Below the pieces are notes generated by a model. That model saw only the letters and a program-made list of their open reading frames with translations. It made no database searches and had not been told where the DNA came from. A DNA stretch of 64,000 nt from positions 1-64,000 of the forward strand of contig NZ_LZIJ01000171.1 of the NCBI RefSeq assembly GCF_001667115.1. Direction: 5' to 3'. The DNA comes from Mycobacterium sp. 852002-51163_SCH5372311 (GTDB lineage: Bacteria; Actinomycetota; Actinomycetes; Mycobacteriales; Mycobacteriaceae). How positions within the stretch are numbered: position 1 is the first letter of the stretch; each line of letters opens with the position of its first letter. The position numbers were made by a program, and so were the translations under genes. Shown here in pieces: positions 32,101 to 41,208 of the stretch.

Positions 32101-34221
32101 ATGCTTACCGGCGTGTGGGATCGTCTCGCAGCGTCCGTGACGGGCCGGCGCTCGTGGCTGTGGGCGGTAGGGGTAGTGCTGCTGGCGAGCGTTTTCATGG
32201 TGTTGATCGGCGGAAACGCGGCCGCGGGTCAGCCACCGCCGGAACTGCCGGCCGGCTCCGATACCGCGCGAGTCGAGGCGCTGGCGCGACAATTCCCCGA
32301 CGGCGACCGGGCTCCGCTGATTGTGGTGGTCACGCGCACCGATGGCGCGATCCTCAACTCCACCGATGTCACGAGCGCCAAAGGAGCCCGCGACCGGATG
32401 CAGGCATTGGCGCAGCGCGCCTCGGCGTCCGGTCCGCCGATTGTGTCCGCCGACGGCAAGGCCGCGATCGGCATGGTGAACATCAGCGCCGACTTGACTG
32501 GTCTGGCCCTCAACAACTGTGTCGCCGAGTTGCGCAACGCCGCACACAGCGACCTTCCGACCGGCCTCGACGCGCATGTCACCGGCGGACCCGCATTTGG
32601 TGCCGATATCGCCAACGCGTTCGCGCACGCCGACATCACCCTGCTGGCGGTGACGGCGTCGGTGGTCGCGCTGTTGCTGATCGCCACCTACCGTTCACCG
32701 GTGCTGTGGCTGCTGCCGCTGCTGGTGATCGGATTCGCCGACCGGACCGCGGCCGCGGTGGGCACCGCGGTGGCATCGGCAACCGGCCTGAGCTTCGACG
32801 GCGCCACCTCCGGCATCACCAGCGTGCTGGTGTTCGGCGCGGGCACCAACTACGCACTGCTGCTGATTTCCCGCTACCGCCAAGAACTTCGGCGCCTCAC
32901 CGATCACCACGACGCGCTGCGGCGCGCCGTGCGGATGGCCGGACCGGCCATCGTCGCCAGCAACGCCACCGTGGTGCTGGCGCTGCTGACCCTCACCCTG
33001 GCCGCCAGCCCGAGCACCCGCAGTCTGGGTGCGCTGGCCGCTTGTGCGCTGGTGGTTGCCGCGGTGTCGGTTCTGGTGGTGCTGCCGCCGCTGCTGGCAC
33101 TGTTCGGCAGGCGGCTGTTTTGGCCCTTCATTCCGCAGCCGGACAGCGAAGGTGCCGCAGTGGAGGCGGGGCTTTGGCACCGCGTCGCCGAACGGGTGGC
33201 CCGGCGTCCGGCCCTGGTCGCCGCGATTGCGATCACCGTGCTGGGCACACTGGCGACCGGCCTGCTGGGAGCCGAAATCGGTCTGTCACGCACCGAGCAA
33301 TTCCGGGTTGCGGCCGACTCGGTTTCCGGATTCGACGTGCTGGCAAGGCATTTCCCCGCCGGCTTGACCAACCCGACGGTGGTGGTCGGTGCGAGCGCAA
33401 GGGCTCCGCAGCTGCAGAATGCCATCACTACCACTCCCGGTGTGGTCTCGGCGGCCGAGACCGGCCGGTCGACCTCCGGGCTGACAAAATGGTCGGTAGT
33501 GATCGACGCGCCGCCGTCATCCGGCCAGGCGTTCAAAACGATTGCGGCGCTGCGTCGTTCGGCTGCCAAGGTCTCTCCCGACGCGCTGGTGGGGGGGCCT
33601 GACGCGCAAGCGCTCGATGTGCGCGATGCGGCGCAACACGACCGTCTGCTGCTGATCCCTGCGATTTTGGCCGTCATTCTGGTTGTCCTGTATGCGCTGC
33701 TGCGGTCGGTGTTGGCGCCGCCGACCCTGCTGGGCGCGACGATCCTGGGTGCGCTGGCCGCGCTCGGAATGGGTAGCTGGGCCAGCGTGCACATCTTCGG
33801 TTTTCCCGCCCTGGACCAGAGCACGCCGTTGTTCGCGTTTCTGTTCCTGGCCGCCCTCGGCGTTGACTACACCATTTTCCTGGTGACTCGCGCCCGTGAG
33901 GAAGCCGCGGACCACGGCGCCTCCCAAGGCATGATCCGTGCGGTGTCGGCCACCGGAGGCGTGATCACCAGCGCCGGAATCGTTTTGGCTGCGGTCTTCT
34001 GCGTGCTGGGCGTATTGCCCCTGATCGTGCTGACCCAGTTGGGCATCATCGTCGGCCTGGGCATCCTGCTCGACACATTCGTCGTGCGCACGCTGGTGAT
34101 CCCTGCCCTGTTCGCCCTGATCGGTGACCGCATCTGGTGGCCCAATGACCCGACCAAAGCCAAACCCGTTGAGCAGCAAGCGGAACCAGCCCAAACCCAA
34201 CCTCACCGGAGGCCGTCATGA
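32101..34221 (+). CDS. MMPL/RND-family membrane transporter
   Basis: A 706-residue transporter of the MMPL (YdfJ/ActII-3-like) type. The layout is TM1 at about residues 17-38, a periplasmic domain, a five- or six-helix bundle (about 185-345) with GAGTNYALLLISRYR, a second periplasmic domain, and a second bundle (about 515-690) with LGVDYTIFLVTRAREE. The paired DY/NY-containing helices carry the proton relay in the family. ATG 32101 follows the AT-rich gap. It is shorter than large MmpL proteins and has no MmpS. It overlaps tspO by 4 bases. Cargo unknown; carotenoid or lipid export is a guess from context. Confidence 0.9.
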   Translation: MLTGVWDRLAASVTGRRSWLWAVGVVLLASVFMVLIGGNAAAGQPPPELPAGSDTARVEALARQFPDGDRAPLIVVVTRTDGAILNSTDVTSAKGARDRMQALAQRASASGPPIVSADGKAAIGMVNISADLTGLALNNCVAELRNAAHSDLPTGLDAHVTGGPAFGADIANAFAHADITLLAVTASVVALLLIATYRSPVLWLLPLLVIGFADRTAAAVGTAVASATGLSFDGATSGITSVLVFGAGTNYALLLISRYRQELRRLTDHHDALRRAVRMAGPAIVASNATVVLALLTLTLAASPSTRSLGALAACALVVAAVSVLVVLPPLLALFGRRLFWPFIPQPDSEGAAVEAGLWHRVAERVARRPALVAAIAITVLGTLATGLLGAEIGLSRTEQFRVAADSVSGFDVLARHFPAGLTNPTVVVGASARAPQLQNAITTTPGVVSAAETGRSTSGLTKWSVVIDAPPSSGQAFKTIAALRRSAAKVSPDALVGGPDAQALDVRDAAQHDRLLLIPAILAVILVVLYALLRSVLAPPTLLGATILGALAALGMGSWASVHIFGFPALDQSTPLFAFLFLAALGVDYTIFLVTRAREEAADHGASQGMIRAVSATGGVITSAGIVLAAVFCVLGVLPLIVLTQLGIIVGLGILLDTFVVRTLVIPALFALIGDRIWWPNDPTKAKPVEQQAEPAQTQPHRRPS

Positions 34222-34700
34222 ACAAGTCCACCTTGGCCGGCACCGCCCTGGCGGTCGCCGCGGCTGCAGTCAGCGGCAGCATTGCCAGCCCGAGCCGCAC
34301 ACCCGGCTGGTATGCGCTCGTGCGCAAGCCGTCGTACCAACCACCCAGCACCGCCTTTCCCATCGTGTGGACCACGCTGTACGGCGACATCGCGGCCACT
34401 TCCGCGGTGGCCATCGACCGATTTCGTGCGTCGGGCCGACACGACAAGGCACGGCGCTACATCACCGCGCTGAGCGTCAACCTGGCGCTCAACGCCGGGT
34501 GGAGTTGGCTTTTCTTCCGCTACCACAAACTCGGTGCGTCCGCGCTTGGCGCCGCGGCGCTGACAGCGAGCAGCGCCGACCTGGCCAGGCGGGCTGCCGA
34601 AGCGGACCCGCGGGCCGGAGCCGCGCTGTCGCCCTACCCCCTGTGGTGTGCATTCGCGACGGTGCTGTCCACCCACATTTGGCGCCTGAACAGCCACTGA
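34218..34700 (+). CDS. tspO: TspO/MBR-family tetrapyrrole-binding membrane protein
   Basis: A 160-residue five-helix membrane protein. Family motifs are visible: GWYALVRKPSYQPPSTAFPIVWTTLYG and LNAGWSWLFFRYHKLG. TspO binds porphyrins and related ligands, and in Rhodobacter it tunes photopigment genes to oxygen and light. Here it is coupled by a 4-base overlap to the MMPL gene and followed five bases later by a photolyase gene, which points to a light or porphyrin stress role. Confidence 0.92.
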   Translation: MNKSTLAGTALAVAAAAVSGSIASPSRTPGWYALVRKPSYQPPSTAFPIVWTTLYGDIAATSAVAIDRFRASGRHDKARRYITALSVNLALNAGWSWLFFRYHKLGASALGAAALTASSADLARRAAEADPRAGAALSPYPLWCAFATVLSTHIWRLNSH

Positions 34701-34704
34701 TCCT

Positions 34705-36036
34705 ATGCCCACACTCTTGTGGTTTCGACGCGACCTGCGGCTGCGGGATCACCCTGCGCTGGCGGCCGCGGCCGACGGCGAGGAGGTGCTCGCCTGCTTC
34801 GTCCTCGACCCGCGGCTGGCGGCTTCGTCGGGTGAGCGGAGGCTGCAGTTTCTGGGTGATTCGCTGCGGCAGCTGCGCGACGACCTCGATGGGCGGCTGT
34901 TGGTGACCCGTGGGCGACCCGAAGAGCGAATTCCCCTCATCGCCAAGGAAATCAGCGCTTCCTCGGTGCACGTCTCGGAGGATTTCGCGCCGTTCGGGCG
35001 GCGTCGCGACGAACGGGTGCGCGCGGCGCTGGGTTCGGTGCCGCTGGTCGCCACCGGGTCGCCGTATCTGGTGTCCCCGGGCCGCGTCATTAAGGACAAC
35101 GGCACCCCGTACAAGGTGTTCACACCGTTTCTCCGCTCCTGGCGCGACGCCGGATGGCGAGAGCCGGCGCGATCGGGCGTCCGTTCCGCACGCTGGCTGG
35201 ACCCGGCCGACCTGAGCGTCGACGGGTGCGAAATCCCCGATCCCGGAGCCACTCTCGCGTTCCCGGCCGGCGAGAGGGCGGCGCGCTCGCAATGGGCGGC
35301 GTTCGTCGCCGACGGACTGCACCGCTACGCCCAAGGCCGTGACCGGCCCGACCTCGATGCCACCAGCGGCATGTCGGCGCATCTCAAGTTCGGCACCATC
35401 CATCCGCGCACCATGGTCGCAGACTTGGACCTGCGTCATATCGGCTCGCAGAAATACCTGCGGGAGTTGGCCTTTCGCGACTTTTACGCGGCGGTGCTGT
35501 ACCACTGGCCGGACAGCGCATGGCGCAACTGGAACAGCGACTTCGACGCCATCCAAACCGACACCGGCGCGGAGGCGAAACGGCGTTTCGAGGCTTGGCA
35601 GGCCGGCCGAACCGGGTTCCCGATCGTCGACGCCGGGATGCGTCAGCTTCGTGCGACCGGTTTCATGCACAACCGGGCACGGATGATCGTCGCGTCGTTC
35701 CTGGTGAAGGACCTGCATCTGCCGTGGCAGTGGGGCGCCGGCTGGTTCATGGATCAGCTCACCGACGGCGATCTGGCCAGCAATCAGCACGGTTGGCAGT
35801 GGTGCGCGGGATGCGGCACCGACGCCGCGCCCTACTTCAGGGTGTTCAACCCCGCCGCACAAGCCGAAAAGTTCGACCCTTCAGGGGATTACATTCGGCG
35901 CTGGGTTCCCGAGCTGAGGGGCGCGAGCGACGTCTTCCTGCGCAAAGGTGAACGCCCGCAAGGGTATCCGCAGCCGATCGTCGACCATCGCGCCGAGCGG
36001 GCCGAGGCGCTGCGCCGCTACCACAGCCTGGCCTGA
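34705..36036 (+). CDS. phr: Deoxyribodipyrimidine (CPD) photolyase
   Basis: A 443-residue class I photolyase/cryptochrome. The antenna-binding alpha/beta domain begins LLWFRRDLRLRDHPAL. The FAD domain has TSGMSAHLKFGTIHPR, WQAGRTGFPIVDAGMRQL, MHNRARMIVASFLVKDL and HGWQWCAGCGTDAAPYFRVFNP with the Trp electron-transfer region. It repairs UV-induced cyclobutane dimers with blue light. It is third in the MMPL-tspO-phr operon. M. tuberculosis lacks a photolyase to my knowledge. Confidence 0.95.
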   Translation: MPTLLWFRRDLRLRDHPALAAAADGEEVLACFVLDPRLAASSGERRLQFLGDSLRQLRDDLDGRLLVTRGRPEERIPLIAKEISASSVHVSEDFAPFGRRRDERVRAALGSVPLVATGSPYLVSPGRVIKDNGTPYKVFTPFLRSWRDAGWREPARSGVRSARWLDPADLSVDGCEIPDPGATLAFPAGERAARSQWAAFVADGLHRYAQGRDRPDLDATSGMSAHLKFGTIHPRTMVADLDLRHIGSQKYLRELAFRDFYAAVLYHWPDSAWRNWNSDFDAIQTDTGAEAKRRFEAWQAGRTGFPIVDAGMRQLRATGFMHNRARMIVASFLVKDLHLPWQWGAGWFMDQLTDGDLASNQHGWQWCAGCGTDAAPYFRVFNPAAQAEKFDPSGDYIRRWVPELRGASDVFLRKGERPQGYPQPIVDHRAERAEALRRYHSLA

Positions 36037-36043
36037 ACCGCTG

Positions 36044-36781
36044 CTATCGGGACGCCTTCTTGCGTTCGATGTCGGCCAGCGCGGCGGCCAGTTCGGCGCG
36101 CTGTGCTGCCGAGCTCTCCCAGGACAGTTTGCGGTTCTTGACGATCTTGGCCGGTGCGCCGACCGCGATCGAATAGTCGGGGATGACGCCGCGGACCACC
36201 GCGTGCGATCCCAATACGCAGCCCCGTCCGATCGACGTGCCGCGCAGGATGGTCACCTTGGTGGCAATCCAGGTGTCCGGCCCGATCCGCACCGGGGATT
36301 TGACGATGCCCTGGTCCTTGATCGGGACGTTGATGTCGTCCATCCGGTGGTCGAAGTCGCAGACGTAAACCCAGTCGGCCATCAGCGCCGAATCGCCGAG
36401 TTCGATGTCGAGATAGCAGTTGATGACGTTGTCACGCCCGAGCACCACCTTGTCGCCGAACCGCAGCGAGCCCTCGTGGGCGCGGATGGTGTTCTTGTCG
36501 CCGATGTGCACCCAGCGGCCGATCTCCAGCTGCGCGAGTTCCGGCGTGCAGTGGATCTCGACGCCCTTGCCGAGGAACACCATGCCGCGGGTGATGATGT
36601 GCGGGTTCTTCAGTTTGAACCTCAGCAGTCGCCAATACCGGACGAGGTACCACGGGGTGTAGGCCCGGTTCCTCAGCATCCACCTCAGCGAAGCCAGAGT
36701 GAGAAACTTCGCCTGACGCGGATCCCGTAGCCGCGAGCCACGCCAGCGGCGATGCAGCGGCGCCCCCCACATGCTCGTCAT
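36044..36781 (-). CDS. Left-handed beta-helix acyltransferase, Rv3034c type
   Basis: A 245-residue hexapeptide-repeat transferase. Repeats such as IGRWVHIGDKNTIRAHEG, VVLGRDNVINCYLDIELG and VRIGPDTWIATKVTILRG build the helix. The catalytic-type His is probably in CDFDHRMDD. Rv3034c lies in the methylglucose lipopolysaccharide locus and is proposed to acylate the polymer. This version lacks part of the N-terminus annotated in M. tuberculosis (about 300 residues there), possibly a start-site difference. It returns the window to the M. tuberculosis gene order after the island. Confidence 0.88.
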   Translation of the reverse strand: MTSMWGAPLHRRWRGSRLRDPRQAKFLTLASLRWMLRNRAYTPWYLVRYWRLLRFKLKNPHIITRGMVFLGKGVEIHCTPELAQLEIGRWVHIGDKNTIRAHEGSLRFGDKVVLGRDNVINCYLDIELGDSALMADWVYVCDFDHRMDDINVPIKDQGIVKSPVRIGPDTWIATKVTILRGTSIGRGCVLGSHAVVRGVIPDYSIAVGAPAKIVKNRKLSWESSAAQRAELAAALADIERKKASR

Positions 36782-36904
36782 GGCCGGAAAGCTTAGCCCG
36801 GCGACGATGCGCGCCGAAACGGCGGGCTAGCGCCAGTCGATCAGACTGCGGCCGACCTTAACGCGTTACCCTCACCTGTACTCGATAGCTGCTCATGACG
36901 AAGC

Positions 36905-38257
36905 GTGTATCGGAACCGATACGAAAGGAATTTCGGAACCCTGCGAAGGCAAGAGGGGCTTGCGCGACGTCTGCTGGTGGCCGGTGTCGCGGTCGTGCTC
37001 GTGATCGGGCTCGGCGGATGCGGCAACACCGACGCGTGGGTCGACGCGGCGCCCGCGCAGGGCTGGTCCGCACCGTACGGCGATGCCGCCAACAGCAGCT
37101 ACACCACGACGAACGGCGCCACGAGACTGGCATTGCGGTGGACGCGCTCGGCCAAGGGCAGCCTGGCGGCCGGACCGGCGCTGAGCGCGCGCGGCTATCT
37201 GGCGCTCAACGCGCAGACCCCGGCCGGATGTTCGCTGATGGAGTGGGAGAACAACGAGAACGGACGGCAACGCTGGTGTGTCCGGCTGGTCCAGGGCGGC
37301 GGCGTGGGCGGCCCTTTGTTCGACGGGTTCGACAACCTGTATGTCGGTCAGCCCGGAGCGATGGACTCCTTTCCGCCGACCCAATGGACCCGCTGGCGCC
37401 AACCGGTGATCGGGATGCCGTCCACCCCGAGATTTCTGGCGGGCGGTCAGCTACTCGTCACCACGCACCTCGGACAGGTCCTGGTTCTCGACTCCCACCG
37501 CGGTATGTCGGTCGGCCCGCCGCTGGATCTGGTGGACGGCGTCGACCCCACCGACGCCACCCGCGGCTTGGCCGACTGCGTACCGGCGAAACAGGGCTGC
37601 CCGGTCGCGGCAGCTCCGGCGTTCTCCGCGGTCAGCGGAACGGTGGTGCTGGGTGTCTGGCAGCCGGGCGCACCGGGCGCGGGTCTGGTGGGACTGAAGT
37701 ACCACCCGGGGCAGACGCCGCTGCTGACTCGGGAGTGGACCGGCGACGCCGTTACCGCCGGTGTTTTGGCCAGTCCCGTGTTGTCCGCCGACGGGTCGAC
37801 CGTCTATGTCAACGGCCGAGACCAACGGCTGTGGGCATTCCGCGCCGCCGACGGGAAGACGAAGTGGTCGGTGCCGCTCGGGTTTCTGGCGCAGACGCCG
37901 CCTGCGGTCACTCCGCAGGGCCTCGTGGTGTCCGGCGGCGGCCCGGACACCCGGCTGGCAGCGTTCCGGGATGCCGGAGACCACGCGGACCCGGCCTGGC
38001 GCCGCGACGATGTGACCCCGCTATCGACGTCGAGTCTGGCCGGGAGCGACACCGGCTATGCCGTCGTCAGCGGCCCACCGCGGGACAACGCGCCCGGCAT
38101 GTCGTTGCTGGTGTTCGATCCCGCCAACGGCCACACCGTCAACAGCTATCCACTGCCGGCGGCCACCGGATATCCCGTGGGGGTTTCGGTCGCCAAGGAT
38201 CGCTCGGTGGTGACCGCCACCAGCGACGGACAGGTTTACAGCTTCGCGCCGGCCTGA
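36905..38257 (+). CDS. PQQ-like beta-propeller exported lipoprotein, Rv3035 type
   Basis: A 450-residue exported protein. A basic N-terminus, a hydrophobic stretch (LLVAGVAVVLVIGLGGC) and the lipobox LGGC (Cys39) indicate a lipoprotein. The rest forms WD/PQQ-like blades, each with a variant of SADGSTVYVNGRDQRLWAFRAADG. No catalytic residues are evident. GTG 36905 was used; a TTG near 36959 with GAGGGG upstream would give a normal shorter signal peptide and may be the true start. Confidence 0.82.
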   Translation: MYRNRYERNFGTLRRQEGLARRLLVAGVAVVLVIGLGGCGNTDAWVDAAPAQGWSAPYGDAANSSYTTTNGATRLALRWTRSAKGSLAAGPALSARGYLALNAQTPAGCSLMEWENNENGRQRWCVRLVQGGGVGGPLFDGFDNLYVGQPGAMDSFPPTQWTRWRQPVIGMPSTPRFLAGGQLLVTTHLGQVLVLDSHRGMSVGPPLDLVDGVDPTDATRGLADCVPAKQGCPVAAAPAFSAVSGTVVLGVWQPGAPGAGLVGLKYHPGQTPLLTREWTGDAVTAGVLASPVLSADGSTVYVNGRDQRLWAFRAADGKTKWSVPLGFLAQTPPAVTPQGLVVSGGGPDTRLAAFRDAGDHADPAWRRDDVTPLSTSSLAGSDTGYAVVSGPPRDNAPGMSLLVFDPANGHTVNSYPLPAATGYPVGVSVAKDRSVVTATSDGQVYSFAPA

Positions 38258-38267
38258 TGGCGAGCCC

Positions 38268-38951
38268 TTAAATCGCCAGTGGCGGAATGGAACTGCGCGG
38301 CACCTGGGCCTGAGTTGCGCCGGCGAACGACGGCAGCAGCTCACCCGGCGAGAAGTAGAAGATCAGCGCGTCGTCGGTGATGGCGAAGTTCTGGTAATGC
38401 GATGAGTCCAGACCCGACGACGGCAGTATCGCGGCGCCCAGCGCGTTCTCGTGCTCCAGCTCGCGCTGGACGATGGGAAAGATGCTTTCCAGCGGAGCGG
38501 TCCCGGGCGCGAACAGCGTGTCGAAGGTGATCGGCTGCTTGGTCCCCAGGTTGTAGTTGAAGGCCTTGAACCAGGTGGACGGCCGCGTCCCACCGAGATC
38601 CTGGAAGAACTTCAGCACCACACTGCGAGTGTTGTGCGGGGGTTGGCCGGAGCTGTGCTGCTCGCTGGTGGCGTCCATCTGGTAGGGGTGATCGCGTGCG
38701 CCGGAGCCCTCCGCGACGTTGACGAATCCGTCGCGATTCTGCGTGATGTAGTCGGTCAGCGCCTGCTCGTCGGGATAGTCCGTCGGGAACGTCATGTTGA
38801 GCGTGTACGTCGGACCGGAGGCATGCACACGGCAGGTCTGCGCAGCCACGACGGTTCCGCCCAAGCCGGCGCACGACGGCGGCTCAGCGGCAGCCGGACA
38901 TGCGGCCCAGACTGCGAACGCCAGCAGCGCGGCCGATATTGAATAACGCAT
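38268..38951 (-). CDS. Secreted protein TB22.2-like (Rv3036c type), DUF3298-related
   Basis: A 227-residue exported protein with a signal peptide cleaved near AAA-EP (residue 22). The C-terminal part (FTITDDALIFYFSPGEL-like segment) is the RsiV/DUF3298 pattern. Rv3036c, known as TB22.2, has been reported as a cell-wall esterase. It converges on the Rv3035-type gene with a 10-base gap. The substrate here is unknown. Confidence 0.85.
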   Translation of the reverse strand: MRYSISAALLAFAVWAACPAAAEPPSCAGLGGTVVAAQTCRVHASGPTYTLNMTFPTDYPDEQALTDYITQNRDGFVNVAEGSGARDHPYQMDATSEQHSSGQPPHNTRSVVLKFFQDLGGTRPSTWFKAFNYNLGTKQPITFDTLFAPGTAPLESIFPIVQRELEHENALGAAILPSSGLDSSHYQNFAITDDALIFYFSPGELLPSFAGATQAQVPRSSIPPLAI

Positions 38952-39014
38952 TGTCGAGTTGTCCTCGCAGACTCGAGGGGTGCCTGGAAGAGATTGCCGT
39001 CAGCTTACCGGTCG

Positions 39015-40205
39015 CTACCGCGAGGGCTGGCAGACGAAGACGGTGGCATGACCTGCGGGCCCCGAACCGATGCGAGTGACCACTGCGGACAGCTGCCGGT
39101 CGCCCCGCAGCCGCAGGCGCCGCCGCAGCGCGTCGGGGTCCACCCGCACACCGCGGACCAGGACTTCGAGCGCACCGCACTCCAACGCTGTCAATGCCTG
39201 CCGCAGCCGGCGCTCGTCGAAGGCCAGCTGCTCGAGCACCTCGAAGCCCCGCACCCCCGGCGGCAGCCGGTCTCCGGACAGGTAGGCGATGTCGGGGTCG
39301 AGCTGCCACAGCCCGTGCCGCGCGCCGTAGTGGCGGACCAGGCCCGCGCGCACCACGGCGCCGTCGGGGTCGACGATCCATCGCCCGGCGGACCGCACCT
39401 CGCAGTCGTCCGAGTCGGCGTCGGTGATCTGCTCGTCGCCGTCCAGGATGCTGGCCCGACGGCGCACACCACGCGCGGCCAGCCCCGCTGACCACAGGCA
39501 TGCCTCGCGGACCGAACCGCGAAACGACGTCACTTCTATCTCGCCGTCGAATTCCAGCCGCTGCAGGTGCTCGAAATCGATTCCGGGGGAACACTTTACG
39601 ACCAAGTCCCGGCCGCGGTATCGGTCCATCAGCTCCCCCAGGCCAGGCTGATAGTCGTCGGGGTTGAAGCGCCGCCGCCCGCCGCTGCGACGTCCAGGGT
39701 CGACGACGATCACGGTGTCGCGGGTCACTGGGGCCAGCGCGTCGGCGCGACACAGGCCCGCCGCCGACCCCAGGTTGTGGCGTGCCATCGCCAGCCGCAC
39801 CGGGTCGATGTCGCTGCCTACCGCGCGGATTCCCGCGGCCAGCAGCGCCGCCAGTTCGGTGCCGATGGAACAGGTCGCGTCGTGCACCCGACCGCCGTGT
39901 CGGGCCAGCCGGCCGGCCCGGTGCCGGGCCACCGGCGCCGCGGTGGCTTGCTGCAACGCCTCGTCGGTGAACAGCCAATTGGTCACGTCGTAAGGCGGGC
40001 CCAGCTCGCCCAGTTTGGGTACCGCGCGGCGGCGCAGCAGCGTCGTCTCCACAAGTACCGCCGCCCGTTCGTGGAACCGGGCGCGCGCCGCGGCGACATC
40101 GGCGATTCGGGTGACCTGCGTCAGCGGGAATTCAGCGACCTCTTGCAGCGCCGCGGCACCGGTCTCGGACCGCAGGTACTTGACGTCCTCCGTGCTGAAA
40201 TGCAA
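39015..40205 (-). CDS. Class I SAM methyltransferase with THUMP-like C-terminus, Rv3037c type
   Basis: A 396-residue protein. The N-terminal STEDVKYLRSETGAAAL segment, central Rossmann fold (VHDATCSIGTELAALLAAGIRAVGSDIDP, then VVDPGRRSGGRRRFNPDDY) and C-terminal RGVRVDPDALRRRLRL are characteristic of actinobacterial THUMP-like methyltransferases. The start is TTG 40205, because residues from there are conserved; the M. tuberculosis annotation is shorter (about 358). Although Rv3037c is often listed with the methylglucose locus, the fold suggests RNA as an alternative substrate. Confidence 0.82.
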   Translation of the reverse strand: MHFSTEDVKYLRSETGAAALQEVAEFPLTQVTRIADVAAARARFHERAAVLVETTLLRRRAVPKLGELGPPYDVTNWLFTDEALQQATAAPVARHRAGRLARHGGRVHDATCSIGTELAALLAAGIRAVGSDIDPVRLAMARHNLGSAAGLCRADALAPVTRDTVIVVDPGRRSGGRRRFNPDDYQPGLGELMDRYRGRDLVVKCSPGIDFEHLQRLEFDGEIEVTSFRGSVREACLWSAGLAARGVRRRASILDGDEQITDADSDDCEVRSAGRWIVDPDGAVVRAGLVRHYGARHGLWQLDPDIAYLSGDRLPPGVRGFEVLEQLAFDERRLRQALTALECGALEVLVRGVRVDPDALRRRLRLRGDRQLSAVVTRIGSGPAGHATVFVCQPSR

Positions 40206-40214
40206 CGGGGTGGC

Positions 40215-41198
40215 TCAGGACGGCTTGACCCCGGTGATCATCACGTTGTAGAACCAGCCCTTCGGCACCAAGTGACGCCATACGTTCGCGTCCACCCAGC
40301 TCAGCGTCTTCCAGCTGGTGAAGGCAAACTTCGCCCAGCCCCAGCCCAGCTTTCCCGGCGGCACCGTCGACTCGAAGGTGCGCAAGGGCCACCCGAGCAT
40401 CGCGGCGGCGAACTCCTCGGTGGCGGTGTGGACCTGCACGGCGCCGGCATTGGTCGCCATCGTTTCCAGGTCTTTCGGATCAAAGGTGTGCAGGTCGACC
40501 ACCCACTCGAGGGCTGCCGCACGAGAGTTCTCGTCGATCTCGGCCTGTGGCCGGCGCCAGGCGCCCAGCCCGGGCAGCTTTACCGCGCGGATGGTGACAT
40601 TCCAGGTCAGGTCCGCAAGCGCACGGGCGTATCCATTGCCGACGTTGGTGGGCTCGCCGGCGAAGACAAACCGGCCGCCGGGCTTCAGCACCCGAAGCAC
40701 CTCACGCAGCGACAGCTCGACGTCGGGAATGTGGTGCAGCACCGCGTGCCCGACCACCAGGTCGAAGGTGTTGTCGTCGTACGGGATGCCCTCCGCGTCG
40801 GCGACCCGGCCGTCGATGTCCAGCCCGAGCGACTGCCCGTTGCGGGTCGCGACCTTGACCATTCCGGGTGCGAGGTCAGTGACAGACCCGCGCCGCGCCA
40901 CCCCGGCCTGGATCAGGTTCAGCAGGAAAAACCCACTCCCGCAGCCCAGTTCCAGGGCCCGGTCGTAGGGCAGCTCGCGAATGACCGCATCTGGCACGAC
41001 GGCGTCGAAGCAGTGGCGAGCGTATTCCACGCACCGCTGGTCGTACGAGATGGACCACTTCTCGTCATAGCTCTCGGCTTCCCAGTCGTGGTAGAGCACC
41101 TGGGCCAGCTTGCTGTCGTGCCGTGCGGCTTCCACCTGTTCCGCGGTCGCGTGCGGGTTGGGGGCGGCGTCGGCGGGGATTTTGGAACTCCTCGTCAT
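40215..41198 (-). CDS. SAM-dependent methyltransferase, Rv3038c type
   Basis: A 327-residue methyltransferase, the same length as Rv3038c. Motif I is ALELGCGSGFFLLNLI; the Methyltransf_11 pattern continues with FDLVVGHAVLHHIPDVE and LRVLKPGGRFVFAGEP. ATG 41198 is chosen because the longer frame upstream has poor composition. It has a 9-base gap to the Rv3037c-type gene downstream, so they probably share an operon. Substrate unknown. Confidence 0.88.
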   Translation of the reverse strand: MTRSSKIPADAAPNPHATAEQVEAARHDSKLAQVLYHDWEAESYDEKWSISYDQRCVEYARHCFDAVVPDAVIRELPYDRALELGCGSGFFLLNLIQAGVARRGSVTDLAPGMVKVATRNGQSLGLDIDGRVADAEGIPYDDNTFDLVVGHAVLHHIPDVELSLREVLRVLKPGGRFVFAGEPTNVGNGYARALADLTWNVTIRAVKLPGLGAWRRPQAEIDENSRAAALEWVVDLHTFDPKDLETMATNAGAVQVHTATEEFAAAMLGWPLRTFESTVPPGKLGWGWAKFAFTSWKTLSWVDANVWRHLVPKGWFYNVMITGVKPS

Positions 41199-41208
41199 GC
41201 AGGGCAGC

